Positions 22,561 through 34,774 of a DNA stretch of 64,000 nucleotides are shown here, piece by piece. The stretch is from NCBI RefSeq assembly GCF_000276665.1, contig NW_004955473.1, forward strand, positions 10,194,654 to 10,258,653, in the 5' to 3' direction. Under the pieces are notes generated by a model. That model saw only the letters and a program-made list of their open reading frames with translations. It had not been told where the DNA came from and did no database searches. Position 1 is the first letter of the stretch; each line of letters opens with the position of its first letter. The stretch comes from Chinchilla lanigera (lineage: Eukaryota; Chordata; Mammalia; Rodentia; Chinchillidae). The position numbers and the translations under genes were made by a program.

Positions 22561-25500
22561 AAGCATTTCAAACCATTGGACAGTATGTCAATTTGAGGAG
22601 CCTTAGGAGTCATCCTGTCCTATGATAAATCATCTGAGCATAGGAAAAGATAGAAGAAACCTGAGAGTAGACATGTGTTTTTAAGAGATACTATTTTTAT
22701 ACATAATTTTAGTCTAATGTTGGCACAGCTAACATTTGGTCCTTTAGGTCATTTGTCTGCTGTTGCCTTTTTTGTCTTTTGATTAATCCAGTATTTTAAA
22801 ATCATGGAAAATGTCTATTGTTATATTTTAATGATTCCATCTAGAAAACAAGAGTTTCATCTTGTTAACGACCTCTCACATGCCTTGAAATTATTTTTAG
22901 ATGTACCTTAAGTTTAGGAGGCTAACATGTAAATTTCTCACACTGACTACTTTCTCAGATAGACTACTTTTAATTATATATTGCCTTCATAAATACAACC
23001 ATTATGAATTTCTGAAGCCTTAGCCTGAAGCTATTGAAAATCATCTGCTTAATCTTTTCATATTTCACACATCAGCTTCATTGCATGGCATCTTTACCTT
23101 GGCTACTTAATGTCAATCTCTTACCCAAGCTTTTATAGATGAATGGGACAGTCATTAAACTGGATGTCAGGGACACCATGGCCCTCAGCCTTCTTGCAGT
23201 CCCTGTGTCATTCAAATGCTACCGCTTGAGTAAGTAAGAGTGTGCAGTCAGTTATTTTTCCTATGTCAAGCAGCTTTGGGGAGCAAGCTGCAATCTTTCA
23301 CCTCATCTTCTTTATAAACTCGTAATATTTTCAATTCAGAGGAAACGCAGAAGGGGAGCTAGACTGATAGTGAGCACGAGCAAAGGGATCCTGGGCTCCA
23401 CTTCCCAGGGGCTGGCACAGGGTTCTGTGCTGGTTTGCATACAGTGGGAAGGCAGTGAGAGAGAGCATTAATAGTGAAAAATATGTTCTCTGAGCCATGT
23501 GTATACCTCCCGTGTGATACCATTTATTCCACCTGCTTTCCTAACTCCTGTATTCTCTCCCTCACTTCCACACAGAGATGTTGATGGAACTTTTCCTTAA
23601 CCAAGAGTCACTGTCACAATCCACATGTTCCTTTTGCAGAGGGCTCTGTCATCTAGTCATATGACTGCACCTCTGACTTCAATGAAATGTGGATGAATTA
23701 TTTTTTCCGTCCTATTAAACTAGTCTCTTAGTCCTCAGTCCAGGGCCTTATATCATGTTGTGCTGTTGACCAGAGGTAACGGGCAATAGCATGGCTGGAA
23801 AATGGCAGTGGTCCATTCTGCTTATTTAGCTGAAGCTCAGCTGTGTCACAGTATCGGGCAAAGTGTGGGGTCAAGGCTCAGCATTTTAAGCATGAGCCAT
23901 GGTATAACCCTTTCCCCTCACATTTAATTAGTGTATTACAGTTTGTTTCCAGGGGAAGCATGAATCTAGGGTTGGATGCTACTGTATTTTCCAGTTCACA
24001 TGCATTTGGAGAGCAGCTCAACTCCGCGGGGCAAAACTTCCGCCTTTTCATAAAACGACTGCAAGTTCTAGGATTATGGTAAAGTAGGCTGTTGTCAGAA
24101 AGAAACCTTGCCTTGTTTCTCTGAGCAAGGAGTCACATACAAAAGTACCCCAACACGTAGCCATTCTCATTAAAGTCAGTTGGAATTTTGGACAAGTCTT
24201 AAGTATAAATTATAACTTTATTAGCTCATAGAGCTTTCTCAGAAGAAAGTAAATCTCATAAAAATTAGAGGGAACTTATTAAGTGGTTGCCTTGTTGCTA
24301 TTTGGTGTGACTGGGGAGAAAAAAAGTAATATAATTGTGGGGTTTGCAGCCAATGCACTTTTTGCTGTGGACTGGAGAGTAATTCAGAGAACAAACAGAA
24401 GGAGATGAGAAGAGTATGCATGTCTCATTACCATTGCACTGAGAACCCCTTAATTGATGCTTTATGTAAGCATTTCCTGTTACAGAGTTAGGATGATCTT
24501 TAACTGTTACTGAGAGGGAAAAAGCAGGCTCCAAACCACCATCAGAGGTCACCAGGGCACACTACTTGTTTGCAAAACTGCGCAATCACCTTCCGGGCAA
24601 GGGATTCAAGGGGTGCTCAACAGGCTTACAGTGTACAGAAGGCAGATCTGTAATTGCCAGACATACTGTGGAGAAGGAGATGATGGCTTTAAGGGAACTT
24701 GTAATTATTGTTGTTGTGATTATTTATTAATCAAGACTTTTAAATGTTGGCAAGAGAAGCAGAAACTGTGTTAATCTACACACCAACATTGCCCTTCATG
24801 TGCAATCTAGTTGTTCCAACGTGAGATACAGTGTTCTGCTTGGTTTTTGGATTTGACCCTCAGCTTCAACTTATAAAATGTAATCTAAAAAGAGTAAAAT
24901 TTATGATCATACAGTTTTAGTGCTAAAGGGGAATGAAAAGAATTATCTAGTACAGCAGTCTTTAATCTGAGGATTGTATTTGAATTTCATGAGATCAATG
25001 AATCACCCAGAATTATATACAAAATTCTGTGTGCATTTATACTTTTCTAAAAAGAATTGCCATAACTCTCACCAGATTCACAATAAAGGGTCACCCAAAG
25101 GGCCTAGGAATCAGCATTTCTGGTCACCCTGTCATCATCTTGCTGCCAATGAAGAACACAACTCACAGAGATGAAGAGAAACTCTTTTGAGCCTATACAG
25201 CCAGTTAATGGCATATCTAAGAGACAAAGTCTGTTCTGTCTCTTCGTCTCAAACAAACTCTTGCAAGCTGTTTTAGCAAGGAGAGACTATGATGAGAGAT
25301 GAGGGAGACTGTAGACGCATTGATTGGTGCCATGAGTGCAGCCCAAAGCAGATTACCTCTGAGATTCCTTTCACATCTGAGTTCCTATTTCTGCCCACCT
25401 TATTAGACAACAGCATTGAGGAGATGATCCCAAAAGAATTTCTATTTAGAAATTAATTCCGTTTTATATCTTCTCCCCTTCCCATTGATCCTCACTGATA

Positions 25501-27059
25501 ATGCTTGATGCGGCTAATATTAAAATGAGTTTCTAGTCCATGAGTCTTCACCGGCTGGTGGCTGACAGAAGCGCATCCCAGCAGGACTGGTTTTACGATT
25601 TGCGGGGCCCCATGAAATGCAAATAGAGAGAATCCTGTAGGATGTTGGCAGCAGAGCATCAAAGCAAGTATGGAGCCCTTCTGGGCATGGACCAAACTGA
25701 TCCCTTCCATAAGCTTTGGTGGAGTGGAAGGCAAAGGCAATCCAGCCTGCAATTTAAAATTGCCTATGCATGATTCACAAAGTTAGAGCTATGTATTCGT
25801 AATCATAAGAACTTCTTGGCTTATCTGTGTCTGTGCACTTACACACTCATGGACATGCAGATACAAATCAGTTTGACTAAAATGACCGTTTTTCCCCTTC
25901 GCCTAATGCCAAAAACCAAAACTAGTTTGCTTTAATTCGTAATTTTTGGACCTATTGTGTTGGCATTGTTTAAACACCTGTTTTCATTGCCAGTTTTCAT
26001 AACCAAATGACAAGGGAAGAAGTGAGCTCTCCAGGGTAATCTAAAGAGTCAGGTAAAGGCAAGTACTCAAAAATAGTGGAAGATGACAGGCCAGTTGGGA
26101 TCGTTTGAAGCTATAGAAAGGGAGAAGCAGCTTTGGGATATGTAATGTTTTGAGTCAATACCCTCAGGCTTAAAACATTATGAAGATCAGGAAAGCATTT
26201 TAAATTTATGAAGCAGAAGTCTGGGGTTCCAACAGGTAAGCAGGTTTACCAACTGGAAAAATGACTAGGATTTGGTATACGTGGGCTATATATATTTCAG
26301 TAGAGTAGAAATACCCAAGACACCACATTGTGCATTTTCCATTTTAGCAGCATACCAGGGTTCCAAGTTTAATGCACAACATCTGTGCTTCATAGGCATT
26401 GAAGCCAAATGTTGGGTGATGTCTCATTGGTTAGCTATATGCAGAACCCAAAACATAATGTGCACAAAGTGGAATTTACACTTGCAGCACTGTAAGCAAA
26501 CTCAGTCTTCTCAGCAAACTAAAGGCCAGCTAGCACATGAGAAATACAAATTGGCCAAATCAACTTTGATTACTTTTATATGTAATCAGTTGTTGTATAA
26601 GTGACTCAATACTCCAAGGCCAGCTTTCCGAGTGCATTTTGCATTCTAGAGAGGTAAGAAACCAGCCTTTCTTGCACTTTTTCTACAAGTAAAGTGCAGA
26701 GAAATTGTACTATCACAGTTTAATCCCATGGAGAGTTTCTCTCCTCAGTTTTACAGCACAGTCTCCAATTCAGAAGCCTCGAATAAAGCTTAACATCCAC
26801 AAACATATGGTACCTACCAAATGACAGCATTCACTCATTCACTTCATATATTTATCCAATACGCTCCACTGGCTGATCACTTTTGGGTAACTGTCCTGGG
26901 TGTGATGATGTCCTGTGGTAGCTGAAAGCATTTGCCTTCAAATCTCAACCCAAATCAGAGGTCAGTAATAAATGTAGTTTCCACAGACTAATGAAACAGT
27001 GGGAACATGAAGCAGATATTTTACAGTTTTCTAATGCTCTATTAAATCCTTGTTTGCAG

Positions 27060-27203
27060 TGTCTGTGGGATATGAATATGAGACATGCCCTGATTTTATT
27101 CTCTGGGAGCAAAGGACAGTCATTTTGCAAGGTTTTGAGATGGATGCTTCTAACCTGGGAGGCTGGTCCTTGAATAAGCATCACATTCTGAATCCTCAAA
27201 GTG
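27060..27203 (+). CDS. TENM1: TENM1 exon: FN-plug to propeller junction
   Basis: This 144-bp exon has acceptor CCTTGTTTGCAG and donor AGTG|GTAAGA, a strong 5' splice site. It begins with TG, completing the Val codon left open by the previous exon, and ends with one base of a Gly codon. The translation [19 protein letters not shown] is followed by a stretch ending [17 protein letters not shown]. This is the conserved teneurin segment leading into the NHL propeller. NPQSG at the end is, as I recall, specific to TENM1. A long inverted repeat begins 67 bp downstream of the donor (see 27271-27338). Confidence 0.93.
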
Positions 27204-27270
27204 GTAAGAAATTTTTAAATTTCTATTAATACTATTTCTTTAATGCTATTTAACGCATATTTGTTGCACA

Positions 27271-27338
27271 GAATTTGTAAAAATACAAGAGACTTATTTA
27301 CTTCACTTATGAGTATGTCTCTTGTATTCTTACAAATT
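27271..27338. repeat. Inverted repeat, 22-bp arms, 23-bp loop
   Basis: The left arm is 27272-27293 (AATTTGTAAAAATACAAGAG then AC), the right arm 27317-27338. The reverse complement of the right arm matches the left arm at 21 of 22 positions; the one difference is A versus G. In the TENM1 pre-mRNA it would form a hairpin starting 68 nt after the splice donor of the 27060 exon. It abuts the 5' limit of a truncated L1 3' UTR. Confidence 0.93.
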
Positions 27339-27339
27339 A

Positions 27340-27755
27340 TAAGAACCTGAAAGAGTAAATGAACTCTAAAAGGTACAATAGATAATGTGAAAGGGAAAGA
27401 AACTGCTCAAAAGGAAAGAACGACTGAAATGAGGGAAAGGAGAAGATAATGAAGGAAGGGAAAAAATATATATATATACACACACAATATAGCTGGGATA
27501 ATTGTACTACTAATTTCTATTGCTTTCTTGAAAAGAACAATTGATATTTAATTGTTTGACCATATTTACATGTCTATATTTGTTTATCTGAGTAACCAAT
27601 ATGAAGATAACAGTATATAATATAACAACTGTTGTTAATTTCTTATTACCTTGTCTGAAATTGTGTATTTGTTTTTATGTTGTTTCATTTATGTCTGTGT
27701 GTTTGTTAATATGTTTTGGTGCTTTTATCTTTAAAAATAAAATTTAAAAAAACAC
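27340..27755 (+). mobile_element. L1 3' UTR, sense, severely truncated
   Basis: It starts at AAGAACCTGAAAGAG and runs parallel to 5024-5754: 'GGTACAATAGATAATGTG', 'AGGGAAAGAAACTGCTCAAAAGG', 'GAAATGAGGGAAAGGAG', (TA)n, then the distal 3' UTR and an A-rich end (AAAAATAAAATTTAAAAAAAC). No ORF2 sequence is included. Confidence 0.85.
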
Positions 27756-27924
27756 AAGTGAAAAATCACCTGTGAGAACAGTACTTAGAGATGACCAAGT
27801 TAGTACATTTCCTTTCAAGTGCTATAATTTGATTTTGAGTTAGCATTAGCGATTAGGCATCAAAACACTCTTGTTCAACCTCTTCCTTCCAGGACCACTT
27901 TTCCGGTTGTCACTTCCTTCTAGT

Positions 27925-28240
27925 TTCTTAAATTTTTTATTTATTTTAAAAAGAATAAAAATCCAATAAAAACAATGCAGAACTTCAAACCAAGATGATC
28001 GGAAATTAACATTGGTTGTTATATTACATATTGTTATCTTCAAAGTAGTTGCTCAAATTACCAGACATAGGTATGCAAGATTGATCAAACAGTTAAGCAT
28101 TAACTATTCCTTTCAACAAAGCAATAAAAATTAGTAGTACAATTATCTGAGCTATCTTGCATAGATAGGTAGATAGATAGACAGATAGATAGATTCCTTC
28201 CTTCTTTGCACCTTTTCCCCATCCCAGTTGTTCTTTCCTT
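27925..28240 (-). mobile_element. L1 distal 3' UTR with A-rich tail, antisense
   Basis: Reverse complement of the same 3' UTR segment seen at 27410-27755, with the tail at the left (AATTTTTTATTTATTTTAAAA). A TAGA microsatellite (28161-28194) sits within it. At about 28240 it passes directly into a second, more complete L1 3' end in the same orientation. Confidence 0.75.
28161..28194. repeat. (TAGA)n microsatellite in L1 3' UTR
   Basis: About seven TAGA/TAGG/CAGA units. Confidence 0.9.
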
Positions 28241-29196
28241 TTACAAAAAGATAAATATAATAATGAAACCGATTTTCAGAACAGGTTATTAGGACAGTTA
28301 GAATAGTTGATACATTGTGCATTGTAGTTATTCAGAGTAGAAGATATAGGCATGACATTTTGTCTATAAAATATTAGCATTAAACTTTCTTTTTAATGAA
28401 CTAAGAGAAATTAGCTGTATAACAATCTTAACTATCTTCTGTACACATATATTTTTCCTTTCTTCATTTCCCCTTCCCTCATTGCAGTTTGCCTTTCTTT
28501 TGAACAGTTTCTTCCCAATTCATAATATCTATTGTACATTTCAGATCTTGTTTACTTGTTCATTTTTTCACACTAGTGAGACAATACAGTGTTTATACAT
28601 ATGGGTCTGATTTATGTCACTTGTGAGTATGATCTTGAGTCACATCCATTCACCTATAATAGACTCCATTTTATCTTTTTTATGGCTGAGTAGTACTCCA
28701 TTATATAAAAAGCCACACCTTTTTTATCCATTCTTCAGTTGTTGGACATCTGGGTTTTTTCCAAGATTTAGCTATTACAAATTTTGCTGCTATAAACATG
28801 GGTGCACACATATCACTGTGGTATGATGATTTTAATTCTTCTGGGAAGATACCCAGAAGGGAAATGGCTAGATCAAATGGGACCTCCAACACCAGTTTTC
28901 TGAGGAATCTTCACACTGATTTCCACAGTGGTTTCACCAGTTACACTCCCACTAGCAGTGGAGAAGTGTTCCTTTTTCTGTACAGCCCCTCCAGCATTTG
29001 TTTTCGGTTGATTTTTGTATGTCAGCCATTCTTTCCAGGGTGAGAAGGAAGCTCAGTGTTGTTTTAATTTGCAGTTCTCAAATGACCAATGATGTTGAAC
29101 ATTTTTCCATGTATTTATTTGCTACTTGTATTTGTTCATCTGAGAAGTGCTTATTCATCTCCAATGCCCACTTTTGGATTGGGTCTTTGAATTTGT
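28241..29196 (-). mobile_element. L1 3' UTR and ORF2 C-terminal end, antisense
   Basis: On the - strand, 28892-28701 reads [40 protein letters not shown] and TEEWIKKVWLF, the ORF2 end. It continues toward 29196 with the part equivalent to 4390-4660 of the sense copy (CWRGC region frame-broken). The 3' UTR lies at 28241-28545. No poly-A run separates it from the segment to its left. Confidence 0.85.
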
Positions 29197-30304
29197 CCTG
29201 TTCGTACTTTGTAATTTAAACACCAACAAGTAAGGGGCCACGTGTGGCCCTTGAACCTGTGCTTCTCTCAATCAGAATGATTCTGCTACCGAGGCTGTAA
29301 CACTTTCATCTAAATTTCTCCACCTCCTTTTACATACTATTGGGAAATCAGTCATTGATGTTTCCATCCAGATTTCCTATGAACATCTACTGGTAATTTT
29401 CACTGTAGAACCAAATTCCTTTCCATCTAGAGGCAGATCCAGAGCAAGCTATAGAACAAGTACTTTGCATTACTTTTCCAGTGAGCATGAGCTTGAGAAG
29501 GTATTGAGGCAGCTACACTCTTTTTATCCACCCATCCTTGTATCCACCCTACATTTATGGAACATCTGGCCAAGGCTGAGTTGTACTGTAAGACTAAGAG
29601 ACGAATCTAACAATCATGCCCATGATCTTACTTTCATTTGCATCATGATTGATTCGGCTATGCCAATAAGCCACAAAGGCCAGGAAATTTTGGTTGGCAA
29701 AGCTAACCAAATTTGCATCTGCCACAAGTAAAGATTACCTGCTATGGTCCCAGTGTGGGACTCTATAGGTGAATGAGTCCATGTGGCTGTGTGTTCCCTC
29801 TCTATCTCCTACCCGCTTCCAGAAAGACCCTAGATTCTATTTCAATTTGATTTTCTTTTAGCAGCAAAGATTCAGGCACAGATATAAAATGTCAACTTTT
29901 TTTCTCTGTTGTCAAAAGGAGAGCCACAGTTTTAAAAGTACAAAAACGAAAGGGCAGATGCCACTTATTAAATTATTAGGTTTTTTGTTTTGATTTGAAA
30001 GAGTTTGACATTTTAAGCAGCGGTTTCTTTTCCACTCACTTTTATTGGCGTATATGGATTGTCTCTTTCAAATGCTTGTCGTTGACATTAAACACAAAGT
30101 GGGAAATGACCTCAATCGAACCAGCCCCCAGCTAAGTGCTCCCAGTCCTGTATCCTCTTATCCTTTGCTTTCCACAGGCTTTAAGATGCAAAGGAACCAT
30201 TTAGGAAGTCGGCTTTGAGGGCCAAGTGATTTCCACGAATGTATTTCCTCCACCATCATTTGCCCTTAATTAGTTTTTAGGTAGTAGGTGCCAAGTTACT
30301 TCTG

Positions 30305-30475
30305 AGCATTTTTAATTGCTTTATTGAAGTACAATTCATGCACCATAAAACTTACCTATTTTATGCGTATACTTCAATGAATTTTAGTAAATCTGTAGTT
30401 ACTCTACCATCACCAAAACCCAGTTTGAGAATACTTTAGCATACTCAAAAAGACCTCTTGTGCTTACGCACAACT
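30305..30475 (-). mobile_element. Old L1M fragment, antisense
   Basis: 'GCTTTATTGAAGTACAATTCATGCACC', 'AAAACTTACCTATTTTATGCG' and 'CTACCATCACCAAAACCCAG' are standard antisense L1M 3' landmarks. Confidence 0.75.
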
Positions 30476-31206
30476 CCACAAAACTTTCTGTCTCTACATT
30501 TCTGATAATTCTGTTCTGAGAAAGAAGCTTTACCTTGAATAGTTTTTTTTTTTTTTTCAGGAATGTTTGTTCATTTTATCATCTCATTTGTAGAGGTTTT
30601 GTGCTTCTAACCAAGGACCAGTCACACTTGCCAGGACACAGATCTGAAGCCACCTCTGCCCCTGCCTTTCAGCCTGGCCTTGGACATAGGAACACTACTC
30701 TGGGGAAATTTCTTAAGTCTAAATTCCACCCACAAAGGCAGTTTTAGAAACAAGAATGATAACTGTGAGGGAGCAGCCTTGGGAACACCAATTTAAAAAG
30801 CAATGCTCTTTCCCCCTCAGGTCAGATGGTCTTTTCTGACTGATTAAGGCAAGAGCCGTGTCTTTCCAAATTCCACCGCTGTGCTTCTCTCTAGAAGAGG
30901 CCTAACTCTTTGGGCACCCTGCGTTTTGATCTAAGACAGAGAGCAGATTGGAAAGGAGAATCTATCTCTCCCCAATTTCCACTCACTGGTTAAAAAGACA
31001 ACTATAATTTGATTGGATGTCTGCTGCCATTCCATTCTTTGGTTTTTCTTTGGCTCCAAAATCATTATGCATTGGGCAGTTTCCACTAGGGAGTGTTTTC
31101 AGACCATTTGTCATTTACATTGCCTCACTTATATTTACCTGACAATTAACCATTTGCTGTGGGGAATTGTTTCTGAATATTATGCCAGATAGATAAATAG
31201 ATGATA

Positions 31207-31293
31207 GATAAGAGAGAGAGAGAGACACAGAGAGACAGAGAGACAGAGAGACAGAGAGACAGAGAGATAGAGAGACAAAGAGAGAGAGAGAGA
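31207..31293. repeat. GA-rich minisatellite with GAGACAGA units
   Basis: An (AG)n start, then five or so 8-bp GAGACAGA units, then GAGATAGA/GAGACAAA variants and a second (AG)n. Not a CRISPR: there are no spacers. Confidence 0.9.
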
Positions 31294-33629
31294 TCCTACT
31301 TCCACCAAGGTAAAAACACCAGGAACTTGTGTTTTTCAATATGCCCTCCAATACACCCTCTAAAAACTGTAGAGAATGTACATTCGTTCCTTCTAAGTTG
31401 ATCTTTTAAAATTATGAAAAAGATTTATGCATGAATCATCTATTACAGGGCTAAGACAGGATTTTTATCAAACATATCTCCCAGTGTTTCCTACTAGTAG
31501 AGTGTTAAAAATTATTACAAAGAACAATCCAGGGTACTAATTCGGCATCATCATCTGTCTGAAATGGATAAAGAATTCCCTTTAACTTCGCCTCCAAGAA
31601 AGGCCAGTAATTTGTCAACAAATAGTTTTACTGGGAAAGGAAGTAAATTTCCATTTATCATACTGGCATATCTCCCAATTTGTGTTTATATCCTCTCAAT
31701 CAAGAAGTGAGAGAAATATGTATTGTGTCCCTCGTTGTTCATACGTCTGAAAAATGCTTTCTTCTTTGAAATCAGCATAAAGCACCACCCACTGGCTTCC
31801 AAGGGGAATTTTTATTTCGGATTTATTTATAACCTTCAAAAGAAGTTCTGAGAAAGGTAACAAAAGGGTGAAGTGTGCTTAAAAGTATGCTTACCCTGTT
31901 ACACAAAAGAATTAGCTTCTTATCAGGGAAAAGAAAAACTTACGGGAGAAAAAAGTGCAACAGGCCCCATTCAGTGGGGTGTCATTTTTGGCAATAAACA
32001 AACCATAGCGGAAAGTTGGCCTTCACATAAATAGTTCGTGTTGTCCTAGCATCATTTGATTCTGTTTTCAGAATGAGTATGTGTGGCAGAATAAACTGGA
32101 AAGGAGGCAACAGTAATGGATCAAGATTTCTAAGAACATAAACAAAATATATTCAGAGCAACCTTTTGCAGAAGATTTGGTATTAAATCATTGTTGCTAG
32201 ATGATATGGCCTGGTTCTGTGTAATGGAAGGTTAAACAGATCCTTGAAACAACAAAAACACCCTTCAAAATGATCTACTTTTCTGGGGCAGTACGAACGG
32301 GATTTACCCATTTTTATTTTGATTGCTTCCGCTTTAAACAGGAATGGTAATTTCAGTACATGGGCATGAAAGCAAGACATCAATTGTTGAGAAGTAATCA
32401 GAAACTACGTTTCCTTATGCTTTATTTCCTTTAATCATTCTTCTTTTTTGATGAAGTACTGGGCTTTCTAATAGAAAGGGGGAGTTTTAGAATGCAGGGT
32501 TAGAAGAATGAGTTAGAATAGCTATCTTTAGTTTTGAAATTGCCAGGAGCCTAGTAATAACATATCATTTTGAGGGTAATTGTTAACTATACCATTATAT
32601 TGATATAAAAAAGTAGAGACCTACCTGTGAAAATAGATGCTAATAGCAAATCTGGTGTTCCCAAGCCAATAATTGGAAAGGTTTTTGAATAATATACCCT
32701 ATAGAGCATTGCTGAAGTAGTGACATGCTAAACAGTGGTTTCCTCAATTATTAAAGAATATATCATAGTCTCACTGGTAGGATATTCTATTAGCAAGAAT
32801 TAGGAGATTTCCTTCCAGTGATGCTGTGCAATTATCATTTCCGGTCTCATTCACTTCCTCCCAATTCATTTAAACTGTAATATTTATCACACTACAGTTA
32901 AATGTGTTTTGGGAAATGAAATTCAGTCATACTAATCTCAACTATTCTAAATCTTAAGAAATTTCTTTACTGGCTAACAAACTTATTAATAAAATAGTAA
33001 GAAAGTAGTGTTCTCAAGGTATCTCTTAGTTCTGTAATAAACTGCCAATTTGCTGGGGTGGAACTCATAGCTGCTATTGCAAATCATATGTTGAAAAAGT
33101 AATCAGAAATCGTCCTGGTAAGGAAAGTAAAACACTTAAACTTGAAATCCAAAACCCATATGATGGATGGTGTTTCTGTTTCCTGGAAGACCCCTTCCAA
33201 ATATATATTGGTGCGGTAGTATGCATAATTTACCATCTTATTTAGTTTTTCCAGCAGTGTTCCCATCTCAGAGTGATCAGTAGTTGTTATTGTAGAACTG
33301 TAGGACAAAAAATTGGAAGAGAACTGAGGAAGACATTTCAGGAACTGTTCCGGGAGAGTAACAGGCAGTCTGAAGAGATAGATAGCAGGGGGCAAGGGAG
33401 AGAGAAATAAGACTGTACGGTGTAACTGCAGTCGTCCATTTGCTGTCAGTTACTTCCGCCTGACACACTGGCATGCCTTCGCACATGGATGTTTCATCTG
33501 CCCTGGCTCATCTGGAGTGACTTGAGCTATTTAGCACAGCAGTACTTGTTACTTGGATTTTCTGCCCAGGCTCAGTGGTTTATAAAAATCATTGGGATTT
33601 GGACAAGGAAACTGCAAAAGACTCAAAGC

Positions 33630-34200
33630 CTATTTTTAACATTTACTGAACATTTATAATGACATAGCCACAGAGGTTGGCATTAAAACACAGAAAGGAG
33701 TAAGACAGAGAGTTTGCCTTCAAGGAGCTCATTCATGTTCTAATGAGGAAGAGAGAGAAGTAATGAAAATTGTATCATACAACGTAGCAAATTGTATAAT
33801 AGAGCTGTGGAAAACAAACTATGGGCACACAAGGAGGGAGGGACTAACTTCCTGGACAGAGCAATGGGGAAGACTTGAGCTGAGCTTTCAAAGACAGGTA
33901 GATGTTCCCCAAGCACACAGGATGAGGACAGCAGTCATTATAGAGGGAGTAAAATGGTACAAAAGCAGAGACGTGGAAATGTGTGAAAGTCACTTTTAAC
34001 AGTTTGACACTGGCTGGATCTCAAGACACAAATGACACTGTGATAAGAGAGGAGACTGAAGTAGACAAGAGCCAAATCATGAAGGCCCTTGTATGCATTA
34101 ACAGTAAGGAAATGTGTCCCTTATCCTATAGTGAATATGTAGCTATTGGAGGATTTCAAGACATGGGCCAGGCGTGAGGAGACAGCCAACCAGAGATGAA
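33630..34200. repeat. Unassigned ancient interspersed repeat
   Basis: 'TTTGCCTTCAAGGAGCTCATTC', 'CTTGAGCTGAGCTTTCAAAGA', 'AAATCATGAAGGCCCTTGTATG' and 'CCTTATCCTATAGTGAATATG' follow the order of a common old mammalian repeat that I cannot name. Short open frames here are not genes. Confidence 0.55.
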
Positions 34201-34524
34201 AAATTAGCCACAGATGGTTCACAAAGCCTAGAGTGAACAAGAGATCATTAAAAGTTAGTTGCAAGATTCTTTATTGAGGCCTGTGAAATCAGCATTAGAG
34301 GACCTCGTTTTACATCCCCACTGTACAGACAGACAAACTAAAGCAGAGTGTTATATTACTATTGCAATTATGCAGTTAAGCAAAATGAAGGGCAGTGTGT
34401 TTCACTTTCAGATTCTCTTATGCAAAACCAAATTTCTAATTTCAAATGAAGGAGAGAAAAATTTAAATGTTGCCAAGATTATTGTGTGGTAATTACTTTT
34501 TCAAATCCCTTTTTTACTGTCTAG

Positions 34525-34774
34525 GAATCATACATAAAGGAAATGGAGAAAATATGTTTATTTCCCAGCAGCCCCCAGTGATAGCAACCATAATGGGTAA
34601 TGGACACCAAAGGAGTGTGGCTTGCACCAACTGCAATGGCCCAGCTCATAACAACAAACTCTTCGCTCCTGTCGCCTTAGCTGCCGGTCCCGATGGCAGT
34701 GTGTATGTTGGTGACTTCAATTTTGTAAGGCGAATATTCCCCTTGGGAAACTCCGTTAGTATTCTGGAATTAAG
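34525..34774 (+). CDS. TENM1: TENM1 exon: first NHL propeller repeat
   Basis: The acceptor is CCTTTTTTACTGTCTAG and the donor TTAAG|GTAAGT, close to the ideal 5' splice site. The exon starts with GA (completing Gly), carries 82 codons, and ends in phase 2 with AG. The translation runs [20 protein letters not shown], then a cysteine pair in ACTNCNG, then the NHL strand pattern [20 protein letters not shown] and RRIF. NHL repeats form the beta-propeller that mediates homophilic and heterophilic adhesion. The final AG is completed either by C of the 48257 exon (Ser, ...[10 protein letters not shown]) or by A of the microexon at 43053 (Arg), so this exon end is the alternative-splice node. Confidence 0.94.

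Larger units (their letters stand above)
12793..27059 (+). other. TENM1: TENM1 intron, 14,267 bp
   Basis: Phase 1 intron. Contents in order: purine-rich tract (13888-14012), MIR (about 14590-14810), CA repeat (14946-14983), antisense old L1 (about 15655-16285), ID SINE (16705-16812), MLT1-type LTR (about 17320-17830), MIR-type copy (about 19140-19365), TG repeat (20041-20075), L2 split by Tigger-like DNA transposons (about 20660-21955), and an L1 ORF2 fragment (about 22315-22560). The stretches 17840-19130 and 22600-27050 look unique; no exon was recognised there. Confidence 0.88.
27204..34524 (+). other. TENM1: TENM1 intron, 7,321 bp
   Basis: Phase 1 intron. It opens with a near-perfect inverted repeat (27271-27338), then a sense L1 3' UTR (27340-27755), and two antisense L1 segments in tandem (27925-29196). 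An old antisense L1 fragment lies at about 30305-30475, a GAGACAGA minisatellite at 31207-31293 and an unassigned ancient repeat at about 33630-34200. The stretches 29220-30300 and 31300-33600 show nothing recognisable. Confidence 0.88.

Noticed and set aside
31207..31293. Regular 8-bp units considered as a CRISPR-like array
   Set aside because: Units are contiguous with no unique spacers. It is a simple minisatellite in a mammalian intron.
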